From DYMC01 sp035406705 (lineage in GTDB: Bacteria > Verrucomicrobiota > Lentisphaeria > Victivallales > GWF2-50-93), in contig CAYRRM010000039.1 of assembly GCA_964426675.1 (NCBI GenBank), forward strand, positions 1 through 19,927: a stretch of DNA of 19,927 nucleotides, read 5' to 3'. Below, in pieces: positions 15,032 through 19,927 of the stretch. A program made the translations under genes and the position numbers. Each line of letters starts with the position of its first letter. Within the stretch, counting starts at the first letter, position 1. A model generated the notes under the pieces. The model ran no database searches. It was not told where the DNA came from and saw nothing but the letters and a program-made list of their open reading frames with translations.

Positions 15032-15931
15032 ATGAGAAAGAATGTATTTAATCCATTTGAAAACTTTAAAGGGAAAATTTTTATCCTTTCTCCTGCAAGA
15101 GCGCCAAAAAAAGAAAAACTCAATAACGTTATAGGCATCTTCAGAAAATTAGGCATAGAATTTGAAATTTCAGACAGATTATTTGATAATTCAAAGTCAC
15201 CTTTACCTGCAAATCCTGAATCCAGAGCAAAGGAATTTAATCAAGCATTAAAAGATGACAAAATAACTATGCTTCTATGTGCCAGAGGAGGATTTGGAAG
15301 TTCAGATATCCTTCCGTTGATAAACTGGAATTTATTGAAAGAAAAAAAGAAAATTATAATGGGGTTTAGCGATATAAGCGCTATACTCCTGGCAATGTTA
15401 AAAAAAAATGCAGGAATTCCCATTTCTGGACCAATGTTGTCTGACCTTCCACAATCTTTTGAAAATAATTTTGCAGGTGTAAGCTTAAAAAAAGCTTTAG
15501 AAAATGACTCTTCTCCTCTTAGAATATCTGATTTTTGCGAAATTCGCAGTTACAGAGAAGGAAAGGCTGAAGGGAAAATTTGTGCATCAAATCTTACCAT
15601 CCTTTGTTCTCTTATTGGAACACCGTTTATAGCTCCATTGAAAAATAAAGTACTTCTTATAGAAGATATAAATGAGCCATACCATCAGATTTATCGTTGT
15701 CTATCTCAACTTGAGCTATCCGGAATAACAGAGAATTTATCAGCCTTGCTTATTGGAAATTTAAAAAATTGCGGTAGAGAAAGATATCTTAACGAGGTAT
15801 TTGCGAATTTCGCAAAAAAACATAAATATCCAGTCCTTTCTGGGATCCCTTTTGGTCATATAAGGAAGATTATGTCTTTTAACCTGAACTCTCGAGCAAT
15901 TATTTACGGAAAAAATATAATTATCATTTGA
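15032..15931 (+). CDS. LD-carboxypeptidase, peptidase family S66 (LdcA/MccF type)
   Basis: Cytoplasmic serine peptidase that in LdcA removes the terminal D-alanine from murein tetrapeptides during peptidoglycan recycling; MccF relatives instead cleave the peptide antibiotic microcin C. The catalytic triad is visible in the 299-residue protein: Ser113 in GFSDIS (111-116), Glu211 in LLIEDINEPYH (208-218) and His276 in PFGH (273-276). The S66 ARGGFG motif is at 84-89. No signal peptide is present, as expected. I prefer the ATG at 15032; a TTG at 15026 overlapping the kinase stop would add two residues. It is the last gene of the mcsA-mcsB-kinase run, which links the operon to cell-wall turnover. 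Two palindromes of the TTGCGA-N3-TCGCAA family lie inside (15535-15549, 15801-15815). Confidence 0.88.
   Translation: MRKNVFNPFENFKGKIFILSPARAPKKEKLNNVIGIFRKLGIEFEISDRLFDNSKSPLPANPESRAKEFNQALKDDKITMLLCARGGFGSSDILPLINWNLLKEKKKIIMGFSDISAILLAMLKKNAGIPISGPMLSDLPQSFENNFAGVSLKKALENDSSPLRISDFCEIRSYREGKAEGKICASNLTILCSLIGTPFIAPLKNKVLLIEDINEPYHQIYRCLSQLELSGITENLSALLIGNLKNCGRERYLNEVFANFAKKHKYPVLSGIPFGHIRKIMSFNLNSRAIIYGKNIIII
15535..15549. repeat. Dispersed palindrome, near-copy TTGCGAAATTCGCAG
   Basis: One mismatch in the last base of the arm. It lies in the LD-carboxypeptidase gene, in a different reading frame from the copies in fcl (encodes CEIR). Confidence 0.4.
15801..15815. repeat. Dispersed palindrome, exact copy TTGCGAATTTCGCAA
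   Basis: Third identical 15-mer, 266 bases from the near-copy in the same LD-carboxypeptidase gene. Here the codons read ANFA, so the same DNA encodes different residues from the copy in fcl. This points to selection or spread at the DNA level. Confidence 0.6.
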
Positions 15932-16011
15932 TTTTCCCTTTATAATTATTATTTTTAATAACCTTAACTCCCTTATAATTTTTTTTATCTTTTTAGTGAG
16001 AATGATTTCTA
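15932..16011. other. Gap between the LD-carboxypeptidase and exporter genes
   Basis: 80 A/T-rich bases. Two related stretches, CCTTTATAATT near 15938 and CCCTTATAATT near 15970, give -10-like TATAAT hexamers at 15941 and 15974, but neither has a recognisable -35 partner. No terminator hairpin is visible, so read-through into the exporter genes is possible. Confidence 0.3.
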
Positions 16012-17850
16012 ATGCTAATGAAAAAAAACGATGCTGAATCTGGAGAACGGCAACGGATTACCATAAGGCTAATAAAACTGAGCTGGAAATATAAGGCAGG
16101 TTGTTTCAAAACTATTTTTATACAAATTTTACTACTTGTTACAGCTCTTTCAGGATTAAAATTTACTGGTCTTGGGATTGACTTCATTCGCAAAAATTAT
16201 GATCCAAAGGCGCCGGAACCAGTCTGGCCATTTGGCTTAAGTTTACCACAGAATTGGTCTTTCTTAGAGTCGCTTCTCTTTATAACAGGTTTGGCTATAG
16301 CATTTTCGCTGATACAATATTTATTAAACTACTATGATAAAATGAATCGTGCAAGATTCTTGCAGAAGGGACTCGTAGTAGACTTACGCTCTGCAGTTTT
16401 CAGCAAATTACAAAGATTAAGTTTTCGTTTTTATGATTCAAATGAAAGCGCTGCTTTAATCAATCGTGTAACAAGCGATGTACAATCTGTAAGGCTTTTT
16501 GTGGACGGAGTTATAATTCAAGCTGTATCAATTATTATTTCCTTATCTGTTTATCTGACTTATATGATTTCTATGAATATTCGACTTTCACTTGCTGGAC
16601 TCAGCACTCTTCCATTAATATTTTTCACTTCGTACTATTTTTCGAAGCGTTTGAAACCGGAGTATCAAGAGGGACGTAAACTTATGGATGAACTCATAAT
16701 GAAAGTAATAGAGTTTATCAATGGTATTCACGTTATAAAAGGATTTGCACGGGAAGATTACGAGTTAAAAAAACTCAAAAACGTTAATGAAGCTGTAAAA
16801 AAACAAAAGTATAATATATTCTTTTTAACGTCTATATTTGGACCAATTGTTGGATCTCTAAGTCAGCTCAATATAGCAATAATACTTCTTTATGGCGGTT
16901 ATCTTGTGGCAAAAGGCTCCCTACCACTTGGCAGTGGACTTATTGTATTCATAGGACTTATGCATAGACTTTCAGAGCAAATAAATGCAAGTGTAGGGAT
17001 CATTGATAATATTCAACAAAGCATTGTAGCTGCAAATAGGGTATTTGAAATTATAGATTCAGATGAGACGATAAAAAGTCCTAAAAAACCAATCAGAATA
17101 AATAGAGCAAAAGGATGCATCACATTTAGAAATGTCTATTTTGAATATAATCCAGGGGAAAAAATACTTGAAGATATTTCCTTTGAAATTAAACACGGGC
17201 AATTCGTAGGAATATTAGGTTCTGTTGGTTCTGGAAAAAGTACCCTCCTGAGTCTAATCCCAAGATTCTACGACCCTTCTATGGGAGCAGTGCTACTCGA
17301 TGGCTACGATCTTCGTTCCCTATCTCTTGAGGATCTCAGACGGCAAGTTGGTGTTGTCTTTCAGGAAAGCTTTCTATTCAGTAAAACCATTGCTGATAAT
17401 ATTGCTTTTGGTAAGCCTGATGCAACGATTGAGGAAATTCAAAAAGCAGCAAAACTTGCAGCAGTCGACAACTTTATTTCACAGCTTCCAGACAAATATG
17501 ATACTATTATTAAAGAATCAGGTTCTGATCTATCGGGCGGTCAGAGACAACGCCTTGCTCTCGCGCGCGCAATAATTCTCGATCCTCCAATTCTTCTTCT
17601 CGACGATCCTACCGCTGCTGTTGATTCCCAAACAGAAAAAGAGATTTTTACAGGAATTGAAGGTGCAATGAGAGGGCGCACAACAATACTTGTAAGCAAT
17701 AGAATTTCATCACTAAAAAATGCAGATATAATATATGTGCTCCAAAAAGGCCGAATAACTCAACACGGTACCCATTCTGAATTATTGAAACAAAAAGGTT
17801 TTTACAGGAAAACAGCTGAAATACAAGAAACAGGAATTGAAGATATTTAA
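16012..17850 (+). CDS. ABC exporter subunit A, degenerate-site half of a probable heterodimer
   Basis: Half-size type IV exporter: a six-helix membrane domain (about 30-335) fused to an ATPase domain (about 365-605), 612 residues. Walker A GSVGSGKST (403-411), Q-loop Q451 and the signature LSGGQ (507-511) are canonical. The residue after Walker B Asp531 is Asp532 instead of the catalytic Glu (LLLLDDPTAAVD), and the switch His is Asn563 (LVSNRIS). This is the pattern of the subunit that contributes the inactive ATP site in heterodimers such as TM287/TM288 or BmrC/BmrD. A roughly 25-residue polar loop (about 60-85) lies between helices 1 and 2. Start at ATG 16012 or ATG 16018 is not decided by a Shine-Dalgarno. 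The partner gene follows after 2 bases. Substrate unknown; lipid or drug export is typical. Confidence 0.92.
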   Translation: MLMKKNDAESGERQRITIRLIKLSWKYKAGCFKTIFIQILLLVTALSGLKFTGLGIDFIRKNYDPKAPEPVWPFGLSLPQNWSFLESLLFITGLAIAFSLIQYLLNYYDKMNRARFLQKGLVVDLRSAVFSKLQRLSFRFYDSNESAALINRVTSDVQSVRLFVDGVIIQAVSIIISLSVYLTYMISMNIRLSLAGLSTLPLIFFTSYYFSKRLKPEYQEGRKLMDELIMKVIEFINGIHVIKGFAREDYELKKLKNVNEAVKKQKYNIFFLTSIFGPIVGSLSQLNIAIILLYGGYLVAKGSLPLGSGLIVFIGLMHRLSEQINASVGIIDNIQQSIVAANRVFEIIDSDETIKSPKKPIRINRAKGCITFRNVYFEYNPGEKILEDISFEIKHGQFVGILGSVGSGKSTLLSLIPRFYDPSMGAVLLDGYDLRSLSLEDLRRQVGVVFQESFLFSKTIADNIAFGKPDATIEEIQKAAKLAAVDNFISQLPDKYDTIIKESGSDLSGGQRQRLALARAIILDPPILLLDDPTAAVDSQTEKEIFTGIEGAMRGRTTILVSNRISSLKNADIIYVLQKGRITQHGTHSELLKQKGFYRKTAEIQETGIEDI

Positions 17851-17852
17851 TT

Positions 17853-19631
17853 ATGAAACATTTTAGAGTAAAAAATAATTTCAATGAAGATATTCCTTCA
17901 GAAATAAGTTTAAAATTATTCTGGCGAATATTCAAATACACAGCTCCGTATGCACGCAAGAGAAATATCCTCTTTATCCTCGTAATTCTAAGGTCAATCC
18001 AATTGCTTGTAATCACATGGATGATTGGTAAAATTATAAACGGTCCCATAAGCTCAGGAAATTTTAGAGATATATTATTGTCTGTAATAGGATTTTTTGC
18101 TTTCGTTATATTTACTCAATTTTGCTTTATTTTTCGGAGTAAACTTGCAATGGAGCTTGGAGAGTCTGTAATATTTGACCTCAGGAAAGAAGTCTTAGAA
18201 CATCTTGCAGAAATGAGAATGAGCTACTTTACAAAGACAAAAGTAGGGAGAATTATAAGCAGATTTACATCAGATGCCGAAGCTTTGAGGTCAGGAATAC
18301 AAAATGTAGTGTTTGTCTCTCTTGTGCAGTTTGGTGGAATGTTGGTTGCATCTATTTTAATGTGTTATTATGATTGGCAATTGTTTATGTGTGTTCTTGC
18401 ATTGGGTCCTGTTGTTCTATTGTTGGATAGATATTTTCGAAAACGCCTTATGAAAGCATACAGGGATGTACAGGAAAGTTTTTCCAGAGTTACAAGTAAT
18501 GTTGTTGAATCTATCAGAGGAATAAAAGTTGTTCAGGGATTTTCAAGGGAAAAACTCAACTCCAAACAGTTTTCTAAATTGGTTGACACACATGCTGACT
18601 ATAATATCAAAGTAGCTGAAAATGAATCTGTATTTTTACCGCTTCTCGAACTAAATAGTCAGGTCTTTATTGCTATTTTGCTTCTTATAGCAGGAATCAG
18701 AGTACATAATGGAACTCTTGAACTTTCCACTCTTATTCAATTCTTTTTCCTTTCAAATTTTTTCTTTTCTCCTATTAATGTTATAGCAGGGCAATTTAAC
18801 ATGGCGCTCACTGCCATTGCTGGTGCTGAAAGACTATTCAACTTTTTAGATGAAAAACCTGATTGGGTTGACCGACCAACCGCCACATACATAGAAATAA
18901 AAGGAAAAGTCGAATTTAAAAAAGTCAATTTCAGCTATAAAAAAGGCACTCCAATATTAAAAGATATTTCTTTTTCTGCTGAACCAGGAATGACAATTGC
19001 CCTTGTTGGGCATACTGGAAGCGGAAAATCCACTATAACAAATCTCATTGCAAAGTTTTATCTACCTGATTCTGGGGAAATATTAATTGATGGTAAAAAT
19101 ATTCTCGACATTCAAACTTCGTGTATAAGAAAAAAAATGGGCATTGTTCTTCAATCAAATTTTCTCTTTAATGGCAGTGTAATGGAAAATATCCTTCTTG
19201 GAAAAGAAAATTCCTCAGAAAACGATGCTATCGAAGCTGCAGAAAAACTCGAATGCAGAGATATAATTGAGGCCCTTCCGGAAGGATTTAACACAATTGT
19301 CGGTGAAAATGGTGTGGGGTTATCTTTAGGCCAACGCCAGATAATATGTTTCTGCAGGGCTATGCTTGCAAATCCAAAAATCTTCATACTCGACGAAGCA
19401 ACAAGCTCTGTTGATTCAATAACTGAAGAAAAAATACAAAATGCCCTTTCAAAATTGCTAAAAGATAGAACAAGCTTTGTTATTGCTCATAGACTCAGCA
19501 TCGTACGGAAAGCAGATCTTATCTTAATGATGGAAAATGGAGAAATTGTAGAAAGGGGTAATCACCATCAGCTCCTTAAACAAAGGGGTAAATATGCAAA
19601 GCTTTACCGTGAATTTCAACTTGCAAAGTAA
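17853..19631 (+). CDS. ABC exporter subunit B, catalytic half of a probable heterodimer
   Basis: Half-size exporter of 592 residues, membrane domain about 35-320 and ATPase domain about 350-590. Walker A GHTGSGKST (386-394), Q-loop Q434, Walker B FILDEATSSVD with catalytic Glu515, and switch His546 in VIAHRLS are all intact. The signature motif is LSLGQRQ (490-496) instead of LSGGQRQ. In the head-to-tail dimer this altered signature would face the defective Walker B of subunit A. The intact Walker motifs would face the canonical LSGGQ of A, giving one working and one degenerate site. It begins 2 bases after subunit A, so the two are surely co-expressed. BmrD- and MdlB-like proteins show similar altered signatures. 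No substrate can be read from the sequence. Confidence 0.93.
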   Translation: MKHFRVKNNFNEDIPSEISLKLFWRIFKYTAPYARKRNILFILVILRSIQLLVITWMIGKIINGPISSGNFRDILLSVIGFFAFVIFTQFCFIFRSKLAMELGESVIFDLRKEVLEHLAEMRMSYFTKTKVGRIISRFTSDAEALRSGIQNVVFVSLVQFGGMLVASILMCYYDWQLFMCVLALGPVVLLLDRYFRKRLMKAYRDVQESFSRVTSNVVESIRGIKVVQGFSREKLNSKQFSKLVDTHADYNIKVAENESVFLPLLELNSQVFIAILLLIAGIRVHNGTLELSTLIQFFFLSNFFFSPINVIAGQFNMALTAIAGAERLFNFLDEKPDWVDRPTATYIEIKGKVEFKKVNFSYKKGTPILKDISFSAEPGMTIALVGHTGSGKSTITNLIAKFYLPDSGEILIDGKNILDIQTSCIRKKMGIVLQSNFLFNGSVMENILLGKENSSENDAIEAAEKLECRDIIEALPEGFNTIVGENGVGLSLGQRQIICFCRAMLANPKIFILDEATSSVDSITEEKIQNALSKLLKDRTSFVIAHRLSIVRKADLILMMENGEIVERGNHHQLLKQRGKYAKLYREFQLAK

Positions 19632-19748
19632 AAAAAGTGAAAATACTATATTCTCTGTATTTTGCGTTTAACCAGTATAGTAACCCGATATGGCGCAGTT
19701 GACTCAAGAAGCCAGATACAAACCGTGCGCGAGTTTTCAGATTAAATA
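19632..19748. other. Intergenic stretch with possible mobile-element remnant
   Basis: No credible gene. Bases about 19673-19740 are less A/T-rich than the surroundings. AACCGTGCGCGAGTTTTC (19721-19738) read on the minus strand resembles the loop and 3' half of a group II intron domain V, ending in CGCACGGTT. The 5' half is missing, where the insertion-sequence end begins. The resemblance is short and may be chance. It does not fold as a tRNA by eye. Confidence 0.2.
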
Positions 19749-19927
19749 GGGTCTGCTGAAAAAAGATTTTTGAGTTTTTGGGTGAAAAGTTTTTCTGCAT
19801 ATCCCATATATTTTCTGAAAAATTCTCTGACTTCGCCGTCTTTTTTTCTTGTTTTTCTCAGTTTTAAGCTCGCGATGCTGCCGTTTTCAGGTTCATTCCG
19901 AGAAGCCCCAGCCTGATCCAGATTTCC
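19749..19927 (-). mobile_element. Probable insertion sequence, one end, cut by window edge
   Basis: GGGTCTGCTGAAAAAAG (19749-19765) looks like an insertion-sequence terminal repeat; many IS4-, IS5- and IS1182-like elements end in GGGTCTG followed by an A-rich run. A transposase-like C-terminus reads inward on the minus strand from the window edge. Between them lie about 100 bases without a clear function. The other end and the duplicated target lie outside the window, so the assignment rests on resemblance only. Confidence 0.45.
19864..19927 (-). CDS. Possible transposase C-terminus (partial)
   Basis: Only the last 20 codons are visible, entering from the right edge and ending in a TAA at 19864-19866. 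The peptide reads EIWIRLGLLGMNLKTAASRA, which resembles the hydrophobic, NLK-containing tails of DDE transposases. A second minus-strand frame is open over the same bases for 61 codons, ending at 19742, through the presumed terminal repeat. I prefer the shorter frame because of the transposase-like tail, but a frameshifted or decayed gene cannot be excluded. Confidence 0.4.
   Translation of the reverse strand, partial: EIWIRLGLLGMNLKTAASRA

Noticed and set aside
17648..18049. 133-codon minus-strand frame across the junction of the two exporter genes
   Set aside because: Lies opposite two certain coding regions with conserved motifs; antisense shadow.
19676..19748. tRNA-like or small RNA gene in the less A/T-rich stretch
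   Set aside because: No T-arm GTTCRA motif and no acceptor pairing could be found by eye.
19576..19800. 74-codon minus-strand frame at the right end
   Set aside because: Spans the presumed insertion-sequence boundary and the end of exporter subunit B; the peptide has no recognisable features.
1..19927. CRISPR array, phage module or toxin-antitoxin pair
   Set aside because: No regularly spaced direct repeats, no phage structural genes and no small overlapping gene pair of that kind were seen.

Overview
The window is strongly AT-rich, densely coded chromosomal DNA. It comes from a bacterium with a Gram-negative type envelope: there is a LolC/E-type permease with a LolD-type ATPase, and a GDP-fucose pathway. 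It also encodes the McsA/McsB protein-arginine kinase pair, best known from Firmicutes but found elsewhere. I do not commit to a phylum. Start codons are mixed (ATG, TTG, GTG) and many genes lack a strong Shine-Dalgarno sequence. I recognise no rRNA, tRNA or CRISPR array, and no gene-free stretch exceeds 300 bases.

Left part (1-2983, minus strand): a sugar-nucleotide module read right to left. It holds a winged-helix regulator with a Rossmann-like C-terminal half, then gmd (GDP-mannose 4,6-dehydratase) and fcl (GDP-L-fucose synthase). Together the two enzymes make GDP-L-fucose for exopolysaccharide, O-antigen or glycoprotein. The same operator-like inverted repeat (TATCGTT-N9-AACGATA) occurs upstream of the regulator and again beyond fcl at the window edge, suggesting a small regulon for surface polysaccharide.

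Middle (3220-11347): mostly transport. A fused two-domain iron-type ABC permease, a predicted secreted alpha/beta hydrolase and an AEC-family carrier lie on the plus strand. A DUF4130 'DNA metabolism' protein lies alone on the minus strand. Then comes a tightly overlapping run of a sodium-dependent (NSS) transporter, lolC/E and lolD.

Right (11396-19631): a consensus sigma70 promoter (TTGACA-N17-TATAAT) leads into mcsA-mcsB-histidine kinase-LD-carboxypeptidase, with junctions that overlap or nearly touch. This puts protein-arginine phosphorylation, a membrane sensor kinase and peptidoglycan recycling in one apparent operon. A two-gene ABC exporter follows; its active-site residues are distributed as in heterodimers with one consensus and one degenerate ATP site.

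Right end (19632-19927): no intact gene. A terminus-like sequence at 19749 and the tail of a probable minus-strand transposase suggest an insertion sequence running out of the window.

The most unusual non-genic signal is a dispersed 15-bp palindrome, TTGCGA-N3-TCGCAA. It has four perfect copies, three of them identical, and three near-copies, mostly inside genes and in different reading frames.
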